DNA from: Macrostomum hystrix
Taxonomy: Eukaryota > Platyhelminthes > Macrostomidae
Reading direction: 5' to 3'
DNA: 64,000 bases
Assembly: GCA_950097015.1 (NCBI GenBank)
Contig: CATNEN010000001.1
Location: 899,501-963,500 of the forward strand
Part shown: piece after piece, positions 21,289 through 31,390 of the stretch
Position numbering within the stretch: the first letter of the stretch is position 1
How the letters are laid out: every line of letters starts with the position of its first letter
Program-made: the position numbers and the translations under genes
The notes under the pieces: model-generated
What the model was told of the DNA's origin: nothing
Databases searched by the model: none
What the model saw: only the letters and a program-made list of their open reading frames with translations

Positions 21289-22956
21289 TCAGCGAGTTGT
21301 TGCAGTGTTGAGTTTCATTTTCGTTTCATTTTCCAGTTTCTGCATCAGTTCTGGGAATCCAACCGACATTCTAACACCGAGCACGTGACCTTCGATGTCA
21401 TCTTCGAGTTGTTTTGAGGCATGCACGTTCTTTAAGAAAGCGCGGCTCAGAGTGTCTGGAATGTGCAGGTGTTTACCGGGAACGTATACAATGTGCAGGT
21501 CGTACTTCTGAACTAGTAGCATCAGTCTCTGCAATCTTGCTGTAAGAGTTGAAATTGGCTTCCGGAAGATGTTCTCTAGTGGCTTGTGGTCGCTCTCGAC
21601 AGTTACCTTGTGTCCCCAGACGTACTGGTGGAATCGCTTGCAGCCAAACACAATAGCCAAAAGTTCCTTTTCGATCTGAGCATACTTCCGTTGGGATTGC
21701 GTCAGTGATGACGAAGCGTATTCCAGCGGGTGTCCATCTTGCAGGATAGTTGCTCCGAGACCGTGTTGACTAGCATCGACTGACAGAGTTAGTGACACGT
21801 TTGGGTTATAGCGAGCTAAGACTGGTGCATCGCCAAGACTCTGCAAAATTGATTCGTACGCTTTTTCGTGTTCATTCGTCCAGTTCCACTGAGCATTCTT
21901 CGTCAGCAATCTTCGTAGCGGTGCTGCTTTAGATGACAAATCCGCAATGAATTTGGACAAAAAATTTGCACATCCCAGAAATCGCATAAGTTGCTGTTTT
22001 CTCTCATTGCCGGATAGAGTATTTGGTCGGGGCATATCGCGCATTGCTTTCACTTTGTCTGGGTCTACTTTAATTCCGGTGTGCGAAAGTATATTGCCGA
22101 GGAGTTTCAACTCCTTCAATCCGACTTTCCGCTTTTTATAATTCAAGCGCAAATTCTTCGCACGGCATATTTCCATAAGCTGCTTCACAGCTTCATCGTG
22201 TTCTTCCACAGTCTTGCCCCAAACAATGAAGTCATCTATAAAATTGTTGCAGTTTCTGATCTTGTCCGAGATCTCCTCTCGAACTCGCTTCTGGTAGACT
22301 TCCGACGCGGAACAAATTCCATAGGGCATTCTGAGCCAACGATATCGTCCAAAAGGTGTGTGAAAGCACGTCATCAACGAACTTTCATAATCCAATGCAA
22401 TCTGGTGAAAACTCGCAGTCGCATCAAAAGTTGAGAACAGAGCAGCGTTTCCGATTTCCGCAATAATTTCGTCATAAGACGGTATCTGGTACTGCTCTCT
22501 CATTATGTTGGCATTCAGACGCTGAGGGTCTAGGCAAAGACGTATAGTCTTGTCTGCCTTCCAGACGACGACCATATTTGAAACGTACTTCGTAGGCTCG
22601 TCGCACTTGGTGATAAGTCCATCCGAAACCAGGCGATCTATTTCAGCCTTCAAGGGTTGCATTGCAGCAAACGGGATTCTTCGAGGGCGATCCGTCCAAG
22701 ATTCTTTGTCATCGCGCAGGCTGATGTGATAACTCCCAGGTAAGCAACCTGTTCCTTCAAAGACATCGGGATACTCACGAAGAAATCTTTCATCCGTCCA
22801 CGTGGACTTGAACCCTTCAGATTGAACAGAAACTCCGAAGTTAAATTTCACCAGGCCTATCTCTTCCGCGGTTTTCCATCCTATGAGTGGAATGAGCTTC
22901 TCTTTGATCACAATAAGTTCATCTTCCCGCTTGACTCCTTCATCCGTCAATTCCAA
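21289..22956 (-). CDS. Gypsy reverse transcriptase and RNase H
   Basis: A 555-codon continuous frame. The reverse transcriptase palm has LCLDPQRLNANI, FSTFDATASFHQIAL (first Asp) and NFIDDFIVWG, where FIDD replaces the usual YIDD. The connection domain has LGNILSHTGIKVDP. RNase H has LTLSVDASQHGLGATILQDG, EKELLAIVFGCKRFHQYVWG and VESDHKPLENIF, with the expected acidic residues. It copies the element RNA into DNA and degrades the RNA. The style resembles the K02A2.6/Mag-like lineage of animal Gypsy elements. It is separated from gag/protease and integrase by frameshifts. Confidence 0.9.
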   Translation of the reverse strand: MELTDEGVKREDELIVIKEKLIPLIGWKTAEEIGLVKFNFGVSVQSEGFKSTWTDERFLREYPDVFEGTGCLPGSYHISLRDDKESWTDRPRRIPFAAMQPLKAEIDRLVSDGLITKCDEPTKYVSNMVVVWKADKTIRLCLDPQRLNANIMREQYQIPSYDEIIAEIGNAALFSTFDATASFHQIALDYESSLMTCFHTPFGRYRWLRMPYGICSASEVYQKRVREEISDKIRNCNNFIDDFIVWGKTVEEHDEAVKQLMEICRAKNLRLNYKKRKVGLKELKLLGNILSHTGIKVDPDKVKAMRDMPRPNTLSGNERKQQLMRFLGCANFLSKFIADLSSKAAPLRRLLTKNAQWNWTNEHEKAYESILQSLGDAPVLARYNPNVSLTLSVDASQHGLGATILQDGHPLEYASSSLTQSQRKYAQIEKELLAIVFGCKRFHQYVWGHKVTVESDHKPLENIFRKPISTLTARLQRLMLLVQKYDLHIVYVPGKHLHIPDTLSRAFLKNVHASKQLEDDIEGHVLGVRMSVGFPELMQKLENETKMKLNTATTR

Positions 22957-23462
22957 TTCAATTCCAGTTTCATTTGTACCTTCCCTGCGACTGTTAGGCG
23001 TGTCCTCTTATAACAAAAGAGTCTGCAGGACGTTTCCTGTATCCGCGTGTTTGGTGAAATCCGCCTAAGCAAATGCTCAGGGAGTACATTTGCGTCCGCT
23101 CCTGTGTCGCATTTGCAATTCACTAGCTGACCTTCGATTTTGATACCGACAGTTGTTCTACTGTCTCTGTGGTTGCCACCCGGTCGTAAAGATGCTGACA
23201 TGACCCACGAATCTTGACGATCAGATTCTGATTGTATTTTGATCCAAGGCTCTAACGGTCTTATTACGACAGACGTTACTGAAGTGGTTTTGCTTTCCGC
23301 ATGCTTTGCACGTCTTGCCATATGCAGGGCATGAACCTTTTTTGTTTCTTCCCACAGAATGAGCAACCCTCCGACTTTCCTACCATCGGCTTTCCTTTGG
23401 ACCCACACCTTCTGTTCTGTTGTCTCTCCTTGTACGTGAAATCTGGTCTGCCTGTTGAGCAA
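22947..23462 (-). pseudogene. Gypsy aspartic protease region
   Basis: Minus-strand frame with VNCKCDTGADANVLPEHLL, the catalytic Asp-Thr-Gly of a retropepsin, about 85 residues before the end of the frame. The first third overlaps the gag 3' end in another frame. The frame ends near the start of the reverse transcriptase frame. The protease cleaves the Gag-Pol polyprotein. Confidence 0.8.
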
Positions 23463-24076
23463 GGTTTCACAACTAAATTTACTTCTTTCTGGATGTAATT
23501 CGAAGTCTCTCTGGAGGTGTTTCCCGTCATGATCCGCACTTGGGTCTTTGATGATTCACTTGCACGGCAGATAGATATAGCCTTGTCTAGCGTCAATTCC
23601 TGCTCACGTAGGAGCCGTTCTCGCAACTCCGTGTCTCTGATACCGAGGACAATCTGGTCTCTGATTATTGATTCTTTCACCGTCAATTCGTAGGCTGGCT
23701 TCTCGAATGAGCATGTCTTGATAAGTTGTTTCAGGCCGCTCACGAATGAGTCAATGCTCTCATGCTCGTTCTGCCTGCGTTGCCGAAATTTGTAGCGCTC
23801 GAAAGTTTCGTTCGCACTCGGCTTGCAGTATTCTTCGAATTGTTTCGTCACTTTCGACAGCTCTGCGTCTCCTTCCGATTTCTCGAAAGTTGAATAAATC
23901 TCACGACCTTCTTCTCCGATGGCTGTTAGCAGTGTCGCTATTTGCACTTTAGCAGGTGATTCGTCACGCTTTGTTGCGGTCATATAGAGCTCGAACGCAG
24001 AAATCCATTTACTCCAGTTTTCCGCCTTGTGTTCATCAAAGCAGAATGGCTTTGGGGGTTTCAGCCCGCCGTCCAT
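23276..24076 (-). CDS. Gypsy Gag
   Basis: Starts MDGGLKPPKPFCFDEHKAEN; capsid-like helical region with WSKWISAFELYMTATKRDES and FVSGLKQLIKTCSFE, typical of Mag-like Gypsy Gag. The zinc knuckle starts with CSFCGKK, but the frame slips at an A6 run; the rest of a knuckle (CKACGKQNHF...C) lies in another frame. The frame written here ends at 23276 in nonsense. The A-run suggests either decay or a sequencing indel; I do not claim programmed frameshifting. Confidence 0.85.
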   Translation of the reverse strand: MDGGLKPPKPFCFDEHKAENWSKWISAFELYMTATKRDESPAKVQIATLLTAIGEEGREIYSTFEKSEGDAELSKVTKQFEEYCKPSANETFERYKFRQRRQNEHESIDSFVSGLKQLIKTCSFEKPAYELTVKESIIRDQIVLGIRDTELRERLLREQELTLDKAISICRASESSKTQVRIMTGNTSRETSNYIQKEVNLVVKPCSTGRPDFTYKERQQNRRCGSKGKPMVGKSEGCSFCGKKQKRFMPCIWQDVQSMRKAKPLQ

Positions 24077-24140
24077 TTGAATTCAGATCCAGTTGAGCAC
24101 AGTGCTGCGTTTGACTATTCAAATCAAGCGCCCTTCACAA

Positions 24141-24157
24141 GTGCACCTCTGACACCA
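24141..24157 (-). promoter_or_regulatory. Candidate primer-binding site
   Basis: Directly after the 5' LTR on the minus strand stands TGGTGTCAGAGGTGCAC, starting TGG as expected for a tRNA 3' CCA primer. The matching tRNA was not determined. Confidence 0.65.
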
Positions 24158-24310
24158 TGTTGTGTTCCGACACAGAAGTCTTAAGTTTCTAGATGCTAGG
24201 AAGGATATAGAGCAGCTGTGTAGCTATAAGTGCTCTTTAGTACTCGTTTATTAATCGTGTCCATAGACATAAATCAAACACACAGAGAATGAGTCTATCA
24301 TAACATAACA
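24158..24310 (-). repeat. 5' LTR
   Basis: Copy of the 153-bp LTR with no difference from 19733-19885 that I can see, implying recent insertion or gene conversion. Confidence 0.9.
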
Positions 24311-24650
24311 ACAAACACTACAAAAATGTTGCTGTATAAATCAAGACAAATACAACTTGGAGTATAAATTGTGTCACTCATGTCCCATATTTTAGCTACT
24401 CACTAGAAAGTCGATAGTACTAGCATACCCGGTGGGACATTTACTATACGCCCCTCTCTACGCCCCACTATGCGCCTTCCCACCTGTCACCGGTGGTTGG
24501 GCGTATAGTGTGGCCAGGCGGCGCACTGGTGGCCCACTGGTGGGAGGGCGCGGGTTGGGGTGGGGGGTAAATAAAATTCGGGGCATATCCTCAAAATCTA
24601 CTGTTAGTAGGCTGTGTTGTATTTTTTGAGCGCAGTAATTAATCGACCAT
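24311..24650. other. Intergenic, GC-rich patch
   Basis: No gene. ACTATACGCCC (about 24443) and GGGCGTATAGT (about 24498) form a small inverted repeat in a G/C-rich patch at 24430-24570. Confidence 0.4.
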
Positions 24651-24972
24651 TTTCAACTGGGGGATCATTGTCAAGTGGGGGATCATCATCAACTGGGGGA
24701 TCATCATCGAATAGGGGATCATTGTCAACTGGGGATCATCATCAATGGGTAGTCATCATCAAATGGAGGATCCTGGTCAACTGGGGGATCATGGTCAACT
24801 GGGGGATCATTGTCAACTGGGGGATGATTGTCAACTCGGGGATGATTGTTAACTGGGGGATTATTGTCAACTGAAGGATGATTGTCAACTGGGGGATTAT
24901 TGTCAACTGGGGGGTCATTGTCAACTGGGGGATCATTGTCAACTGAGAGATCATTGTCAACTGGGGGATCTT
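24651..24972 (+). repeat. 18-bp minisatellite
   Basis: About 18 copies of GTCAACTGGGGGATCATT with substitutions. Eighteen is a multiple of three, which explains the long frames on both strands; they are not genes. Confidence 0.92.
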
Positions 24973-25041
24973 TGTAGCTGTAAAAAAGCTGAAAATTATA
25001 CAGCTGCTAAAAAGCATTTACTGGACAAGAATTAAAAATAG

Positions 25042-25163
25042 GGTGAGAGGGAGATCAGTAGGGTGAGAGGGAGAGCAGTAGGGTGAGAGGGAGAGCAGTA
25101 AGGTGAGAGGGAGAGCAGTAGGGTGAGAGGGAGATCAGTAGAGTGAGAGGGAGAGCAGTAGGG
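25042..25163 (+). repeat. 20-bp minisatellite
   Basis: Six copies of GGGTGAGAGGGAGAGCAGTA. A related array in inverse orientation is at 32104-32230, and both are joined to a GTGGTAG...GATGCAG segment, so they belong to one dispersed family. Confidence 0.9.
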
Positions 25164-25389
25164 TGAGAGGAAATGTGGTAGTTAGATGCAGTAGATGCAG
25201 CTAAAGGTACAGATTTTTTATCAATTTCAAAGCGAATATGCATATGAAACATCTTATAAAGCGCATTCAGAAAGGAAAAAGCCATGATTGAAAAGAAGAG
25301 TAAGGGAACTACAGACATTTATATTGCAATGTTTTAGACTGAGAGTGTCATCATGCAAAGACAGTACGGTATACGTTTTTAAGTAAATA

Positions 25390-26195
25390 CAAAGAGATAC
25401 AATGAGATATAGAGAGACATGGAGAGAGATGGAGAGTTATAGAGAGAGATAATTGAATAATAATAATAATAATTGATTACACCTGCCCCAATTGGGTCAG
25501 ATGTGCAGCCGACAGCACAGCCGCAGCTAATGCGCGGCGCATCTGAAGGCTGCGTACGGCTGTTCAGTCCACGGACTGGGGGGACGCCACACCCACCTTC
25601 AATTATCCCAGCTGATGCTGGTACCCATTTAACAGCTGGGTGAACTGAAGCAATGCAGAGTTAAGTGTCTTGCTAAAGGACGCAAATTGTTCCAGTGGAG
25701 TCGGGAATCGAACCCCCTATATCTCTCTATATCTCTCCATCTATCGAAAGAGAGAGATGGAGAGATATAGAGAGAGATGGTGAGATATAAAGAGAGATGG
25801 AGATATTTAGAGAGAGATAAAGAGATTTAGAGAGAGATGGAGAGATATAGAGACAAATGGAGAGAGATGGTGAGATATAGAGAGAGATGGTGAGAGATGG
25901 AGAGTTATAGAGAGAGATGGAGAGTTATAGAGTGATGGAGAGATATAGAGAGAGCTAAAGAAATTTAGAGAGAGATGGAGAGATTTAGAGAGAGATGGAG
26001 AGATTTAGAGAGAGATAAAGAGATTTAGAGAGAGATGGAAAGATATAGAGAGATGGAGAGATATGGAGAGATTTAGACAGAGATGGAGAGATATAGAGAG
26101 AGATGGAGAGATATAGAGAAATGGAGAGAGATGGTGAGATATAGAGAGATGGAGAGTTATAGAGAGATATGGAGAGAGATGGAGAGATGGAGGAG
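25390..26195 (+). repeat. Purine-rich GAGAGAT(G/A) microsatellite
   Basis: A long degenerate array of GAGAGATGGAGAGATATA, interrupted by a SINE at 25476-25716. It runs directly into the ETS exon. Frames on the minus strand reading LSISLYLS-like sequence are repeat artefacts. Confidence 0.92.
25476..25716 (-). repeat. tRNA-derived SINE, copy B
   Basis: Same family as 785-1030. On the minus strand it starts at the B box (GGGGTTCGATTCCCGACTCC), lacks the upstream tRNA head, and ends in a short (ATT)n tail. It has a segment with CAGCATCAGCTGGGATAATT that copy A lacks. Both flanks are the GAGAGAT microsatellite, so it inserted into the array. Confidence 0.8.
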
Positions 26196-26197
26196 AG

Positions 26198-26479
26198 TTT
26201 CTGTACCACTTACTCGAAACTCCGTCTGTCGCTGACCTGTCGCCACCATGCTTGCGCTGGGAGAACAAGCTGGAGGGCATTTTCCAAATTCTAAACCCAA
26301 CCGGCCTAGCAGAGGCCTGGGGCAGTCACAAGCGGCGGGACATGAGCTTTGAAACGATGAAGCGAGCGCTGAGGCATTACTACGAGGACAAGCTTATCAC
26401 CAAGACCCACCCAAGAGACAAGCACTTTTACAAATTTCACTTCGACCACGAGAAAGTAAAACTTTTTTTAGAAAAATGA
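26198..26479 (+). CDS. ETS-domain transcription factor, last exon
   Basis: The frame FLYHLLE...CLRWENKLEGIFQILNPTG...LAEAWGSHKRRDMSFETMKR, then ALRHYYEDKLITK and FYKFHFD, is an ETS DNA-binding domain: the Trp in RW, the WG.KR box, the ALR.YY recognition helix and the final strand. It runs straight to a stop after KVKLFLEK, so the domain is C-terminal, as in many ETS proteins. The earlier exons are not visible. LRHYYEDKLITK and SHKRR depart from the commonest ETS-1-like RALRYYYDKNII form; the divergent core is nearer to ELF/SPDEF-like members, but I do not assign a subfamily. The upstream flank is a pure-purine microsatellite instead of a pyrimidine tract, so the exact exon start (AG at 26196-26197 or further upstream) is uncertain. 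Confidence 0.85.
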   Translation, partial: FLYHLLETPSVADLSPPCLRWENKLEGIFQILNPTGLAEAWGSHKRRDMSFETMKRALRHYYEDKLITKTHPRDKHFYKFHFDHEKVKLFLEK

Positions 26480-26562
26480 CTTAGACAAAATGACACCCAA
26501 ATCAGAAATCCCATAATTTAATTAATACCTCAGAAATCCCTACGTTGCCCTAGAAATCACAT

Positions 26563-27090
26563 GATCCAGACAAATAGGCAATGACTCAGAATTACATCAC
26601 GGATTGTCTGATTGTCAGTTGCGCTACTTCACTCATGTAAACAAGTATGAGATCTGAAATGTCCAGCTAGCGGTGTACTGCAGTATTAAATATGAATTGG
26701 GTTTTGTTTTTCTTGCTTTTTTATTTTAAGTGTAACACTACCTGTGCTAGAATAAATGCACCTGTGTTGACAGTCATTTTTTAATTCACACGCTCGTTGC
26801 GAGGAGTTTTTTGAGAACTAGCTAATTGTTGAGAGGTCCTCGAAGAAAATAATCTACCTTGTTTGCTTATGAGGTTTGTTTTTAGATAAGGCACATTTGG
26901 GGGAATCTAGGCTGAACATGACATCTAAAACCACAGATAGGAATTCTAGAACAGAATTCATTTCACGAGTGAAGCGGGGATGCACATTACCCAACAATAC
27001 CCTAGAAATCACATGATCCAGACAATGACTCAATTAAAGTACGGATTGTCCGATTCTCAGTTGCGTTACTTCACTCATGAAAACTATTTT
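26563..27090 (+). repeat. Direct repeat pair around the ETS 3' flank
   Basis: About 95 bp at 26563-26660 (AATCACATGATCCAGACAA through GCGCTACTTCACTCATG) recur at 26999-27083 with indels. The dispersed repeat 26757-26983 lies between the copies. Confidence 0.75.
26757..26983 (+). repeat. ~200-bp dispersed repeat (copy at 31067-31266)
   Basis: Begins CACCTGTGTTGACAGTCATT and ends TCATTTCACGAGTGAAGCGG. The second copy at 31067-31266 lies just upstream of the Hes-like gene. It has no obvious TIR; possibly a MITE or a conserved non-coding family. Confidence 0.8.
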
Positions 27091-28640
27091 TTCTTACGGA
27101 TATGTTTTGTTCTGTTTTCTCGTGTTTTCTCATATTCCCCATGCATGACTTATCATCTGTAATTAAACCTTGATTTTGAAGACATGTAATTAAGACAGAC
27201 TGTTTCCTATAAAAGTATGAGATAACTACGAGTACAAGTACTTATAAATGCTATATAAATGCTACTTATAAATACTATAAATAAACTAATTGTTACTGCA
27301 CATTATTTCATAAACTACAACAAACAAAACAAAAAGATTATTCAACCTTGTTGCGAGCGCAGCCGTGGAACTCCATTGACATGAAATGAGTCCGTGAAGG
27401 TCGCTGATCGTTATCTAACCTGCTAAACTCGGCCAGATACAGCTCGCCGGGATGCTGGGCCAACTGCAACTCGACGCTGAGTAGCTGATTGAATTAGAAT
27501 AGACACTAATATCAATGTCATCCGCAGCTTCCGTTTCTTGACACGCCTGACCGTGTACCAGGCGTCAGGTGTTCATGGAGAACGTCTGGAAAAAATATGG
27601 AATGTTTTAAAACCAATTTACATATTTATCTTTGTCTATAACGATTGCCTGTAATCAGATGGGAAGCATGCTAATCTTTTAAGTGAGCTAGCTTAAGGGT
27701 CGGAGAGTACATGTTAGTAGCAGCTTAGTATAAATGTTAGTTGAAATGAAAAAAATGAACTTTTGCTACGAATTGTAGCAAACTCTTAGCTACAGGGACA
27801 CAGAGGTCAGATGGTAAGCATGCGAATCTTTTAAGTGTTAGCCAGCTTAAGGGTCGGAGTGTAAATGTTAGTAGCAGCTTAGTATAAATGTTAGTAGAAA
27901 TGAAAAAATGTACTTTTGCTACGACTTGTAGCAAAGCAGGCAAGCAAAGCAAGTGAGCGAATGTAGGAACACGAAGCAAGGAGTGCTCGATAAATATGTT
28001 GGTTATCATGCTAAGCTAAAGCTAAGAAGCTAAACATTTAGGCTGTGCATCAAGCTAATAAATAAATGAGTGAAATAAAGGAAGACAACAAGCAAAGATG
28101 TATTCCAAAATATTCTGAAAATGCATGACGTCTGATGCATATCTGATGCAAATCTGATGCATATTTTGCGTCCCTCAAAAATGCCTCTGAAATGACGAAG
28201 TGGGAGGTTTCGAGGTGTGTTAGCAGCTTGTTATTGGACAGCATGAATGTGGAGTGAGGGGTTTGTCTTCATACGCAGTTGCTATCTGCTTCTTTAAATT
28301 TGCAGATAAACTTGCTATCAAGCTTGGAGGATGGCTCATGCAATTTTCTGGTTAAACACGAACACGACAAGACACGACATATGACATTATGGCTACAATC
28401 ATATTGAATGTGAGTACATTTTGCTACGTTGTAATATTGCATTAGCATTGTAGTGTGACAATCGCAATTTGATAAATGGTGCTATAATGGCTAAAAATAA
28501 ATATTGTTTTACCAGAGTCAATGATAACTTACACCTGCAAACGGGTATAATTTTACTACTATAGCGCTTATTTAAAGAATTAACGATTAAGGATTAAGAA
28601 TTAAGGAATAAAGGTATCACATATAGGTAGCTTAGACAAA
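27091..28640. other. Intergenic, with a ~150-bp tandem duplication
   Basis: 27655-27784 and 27807-27945 are diverged copies: CAGATGG.AAGCATGC, AGCTTAAGGGTCGGAG, TTAGTAGCAGCTTAGTATAA and CTTTTGCTACGA.TTGTAGCAAA occur in both. No gene recognised in the rest. Confidence 0.6.
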
Positions 28641-28645
28641 CCTTT

Positions 28646-28900
28646 TTATTTCTTGCCCTGTGAGGGAGTGCACCAGGGCCTCGGCGGCGTGAAATTGGTG
28701 GCCGCCCCGGCCCCTCCCTTCTCCTTCCACCACTGGACCTTATTGTCTACCGTGGTGGGCAGCAGCTGCCATGGGCTGGTTGGCTTGGGCTTCGGCATGG
28801 GCTGCTTCTGCTGCTGTTGCTGCTGCTGTGGTTGCTGCTGCTGCTGAGCAACTCTCCTGCTCTCCTGCTGCTGCTGCTGCTCTTTCTGACAATTCGACAT
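28646..28900 (-). CDS. Small Gln-rich hypothetical protein
   Basis: An 84-residue frame: MSNCQKEQQQQQESRRVAQQ, more Gln runs, then a Pro/Lys stretch and a more complex tail with SPWQLLPTTVDNKVQWWKEK. The C-terminal half is not low-complexity, which argues for a real short gene. The stop codon overlaps AATAAA (GAAATAAAAAGG on the minus strand), so the polyadenylation signal would start within the last codons. No family recognised. It could be the last exon of a longer gene. Confidence 0.4.
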   Translation of the reverse strand: MSNCQKEQQQQQESRRVAQQQQQPQQQQQQQKQPMPKPKPTSPWQLLPTTVDNKVQWWKEKGGAGAATNFTPPRPWCTPSQGKK

Positions 28901-31066
28901 TGTAGTTCGCCTTCGACAATATTGAATATTGAATATTTAACTAGCTGAATATTGAAAAGTAAATAAGTAAAAGTAAAGGTAAAGCAAAAGTAGAAGTGAT
29001 TTGGAGTAAAATGTGTACCAATGGGTGTTTAAAATCTTCAAATGTTTAGAAGGAGTTAAAAAAGGTTAAAATGGATTTAAGGTAGTTAAAAGGATGGTAA
29101 TAGTGTATAGCTCGGTTTCACTAGCTAGAGAAACCTAGTGTTTAGGTCAATGCTCCTGAGCTGCAGCTCATTGCTCATGGATGATGTCAGTGGCATTTCA
29201 GCTGAAAGCTTAAAAGAGAAGTGAATTGTGGCTAAAAATAATTGAAGAGCCTTAAAGGAATTAAGGATTCAAGAAAGTGAAAGCAGTTAAAAGGATGGTA
29301 AAAACTTAGCAAACTGCAGTGAGGCTTAGTACATCTTAACTGGTCCTTATCACACAAGCTGGAATGGTGGCTTTGCTTGCTATCTTCAGGCTGGCATCTG
29401 AGAACTGGTAAGGCTTGGCTAATCATTTGTTGTAAAGTGTTTGCTAGATACCCAACCCAAAATTGTTGGTTAGCTCCTGCAAAGCAATAACAATTGATCC
29501 CAGTGTACACTAGAGTTATTTGGTCTGGTACATGTATATAACTTTGCTATGAAATTTCCTTATAATTACTATTTATTTATCAACTTTATTTTACCAGGTC
29601 TTTATCACACTGGCTCACTAGCTGGAATTGTGGCATCTGGCTGTCTTCACTCTCATGGCATAGCTAAGGGCATATGAGAACTAATCACATAGGATTAAAG
29701 GCTATGGTAAGTGCTTGAGTACATAATCATTTTTAGTGTTAGCCCAACCCAGCCCAAGATACCCAACACACAATTGCTGGTTGCTTGAGCTCTTAGTTTT
29801 GATAATGCATGCACAGTAGTTTGCCTTCAGCTATTGGTTGTGATACTGCATGAGCAGTAGTTTGCCTTGAAACTGCTGTTTATCAAATTCTCTCCTCTTC
29901 TCTTCTCCTCTCCCCCCTCCTCTTCTCCTCTCCTCTCCCCCTCTCCCCTCCTTTCCTCTGCTCTTTTTCCTCTCTTCTTTCCTCTCCTCTTCTCTCCTGC
30001 CTTTATTCTCCTATTCTTTTCTTGTTTCTATAAGCAATATAAGTGATAGCAGCAAACCAACTGTCTCACCTCTCACACCTAACAGGACAAGGAGAGCTTA
30101 TCTAACAGGACAAGAGTCCCAAGAATCTGAGTCTGCAGTGTTGAAGCTGAATGGCCAACAATCAACAACAACCTGCTGAGTGCCAACCAAAAAGATATGA
30201 TTGACTAACTGTGAATAAACTAATCTTGTTCTGAATGCCTTTATGAATATTGATTAAACTGAGGCCCTCTTTTTATCCCTAGTTGACATTTCAAATTTTG
30301 CCTATTTAGACAAACACAGAACTTAAGCTGCTATAATAAGAGACTTAAGGGTCTAAAAATAGTAAAAAATGTGCCTTCTGTAAAAACTGTAGCTACAGTG
30401 CATAAATAATTAAAAACACACACAAACTTCATAAGAACACACTTTGCTGCTATATTCATATAACATATACTCTAAATACAAATGCCAACTAAAATTTATG
30501 AGATGGCTGAAATTCCTAGCAATAATAAATGCTTGAAACAATAATTAACTTTGCAAAATAACTTTTCCTATGTTTCGTGAAGAAATGGCAGGAAAAAATC
30601 TCATGAGTCTTTGTATTTATTTCGTCTTGTTTAATTAATTTCAGTGTCAACTTTGTTGATCGGTTTGAAATTCACACGTGCATTACATATCAGTTTAACG
30701 GAGAAGTGAAAGTGAAAACGAAGGTTTGCAGTGCATTGCAGCTTAAAAAGTTATTTGCTCGAGCCAAAATAAACGTAATTCTCAAATTCTATGTCTGAAA
30801 TATGTTTCTGATTTTCTAACTATTGCTGTGTGACTGGCTTTTTGAAGGGCAAAAACACTTTTTGACTGGCTGTTGTTAAGCCAAAGTGGCGTCAAGACTG
30901 ACAATGCCGTAGGAAATTAGCGCTGTACACTGTGAAAGTTCTAACTACAACTATGTAATGCTGCTGCAATTACAATTAATTGTCACATTCTCAATCGCAA
31001 TCTCAAAGAGAACGTCTCAGAGAACTTTAAGCCCGTCAGAACTTCAGAATAAAGCCGCCTGTCCAC
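28901..31066. other. Intergenic stretch with a CT-rich tract
   Basis: No gene recognised. A C/T-only tract at about 29884-30000 (CTCCTCTTCTCTTCTCCTCT type). GGTCTTTATCACACTGGCTCAC and CTGGTCCTTATCACACAAGC (about 29600 and 29338) hint at another diverged duplicated segment. Confidence 0.4.
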
Positions 31067-31266
31067 CTGTGTTGACAGTCATTTTTTAATTCACACGCTC
31101 GCTGCAACGAGCTTTTTTGTGAACTCTAATTGTTGAGAGGTCCTCAAAGAATTGGTGATATTTCTTGTTTACTTATGAGGTTTGTTTTTAGAGATAAGGC
31201 ACATTTGGGAGAATCTAGGCGGAACATGACAGCTAAAACTTCATTTCACGAGTGAAGCGGGGATAG
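31067..31266 (+). repeat. ~200-bp dispersed repeat (copy of 26757-26983)
   Basis: Same start and end words as the first copy, with about 30 bp missing near the end. It ends 40 bp before the TATA box of the Hes-like gene. Confidence 0.8.
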
Positions 31267-31305
31267 AGGAAACAGGAAGCCGGGGGTTGGCGGTGGGGGT
31301 GTACT

Positions 31306-31311
31306 TATAAA
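31306..31311 (+). promoter_or_regulatory. TATA box of the Hes-like gene
   Basis: TATAAA about 85 bp before the start codon, between G-rich sequence and CGTGCGGCGGCCGG. Distance and context suit a core promoter. Confidence 0.55.
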
Positions 31312-31390
31312 CTCGTGCGGCGGCCGGTCGATGGCAAAATTTCGAGCTCCGAATTAAAAAAACAGACGAACCACACGCCCAGTAGAGTTG

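Larger units (their letters stand above)
19733..24310 (-). mobile_element. Ty3/Gypsy LTR retrotransposon, full length
   Basis: Two 153-bp direct repeats (19733-19885 and 24158-24310) look identical by eye and begin TG and end CA. ACAA precedes the left one and follows the right one, a likely 4-bp target duplication. Gag, protease, reverse transcriptase, RNase H and integrase lie between them on the minus strand in that order, with integrase after RNase H as in Ty3/Gypsy. Coding is split by several frameshifts. Total length is 4,578 bp. Confidence 0.92.

Noticed and set aside
23330-23350. Programmed frameshift in gag
   Set aside because: The A6 run looks slippery, but the needed shift is +1 and more shifts occur downstream, so decay or an indel error is simpler.
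24614-25017. Frames in the 18-bp minisatellite
   Set aside because: The unit length is a multiple of three, so both strands stay open. No non-repetitive coding part.
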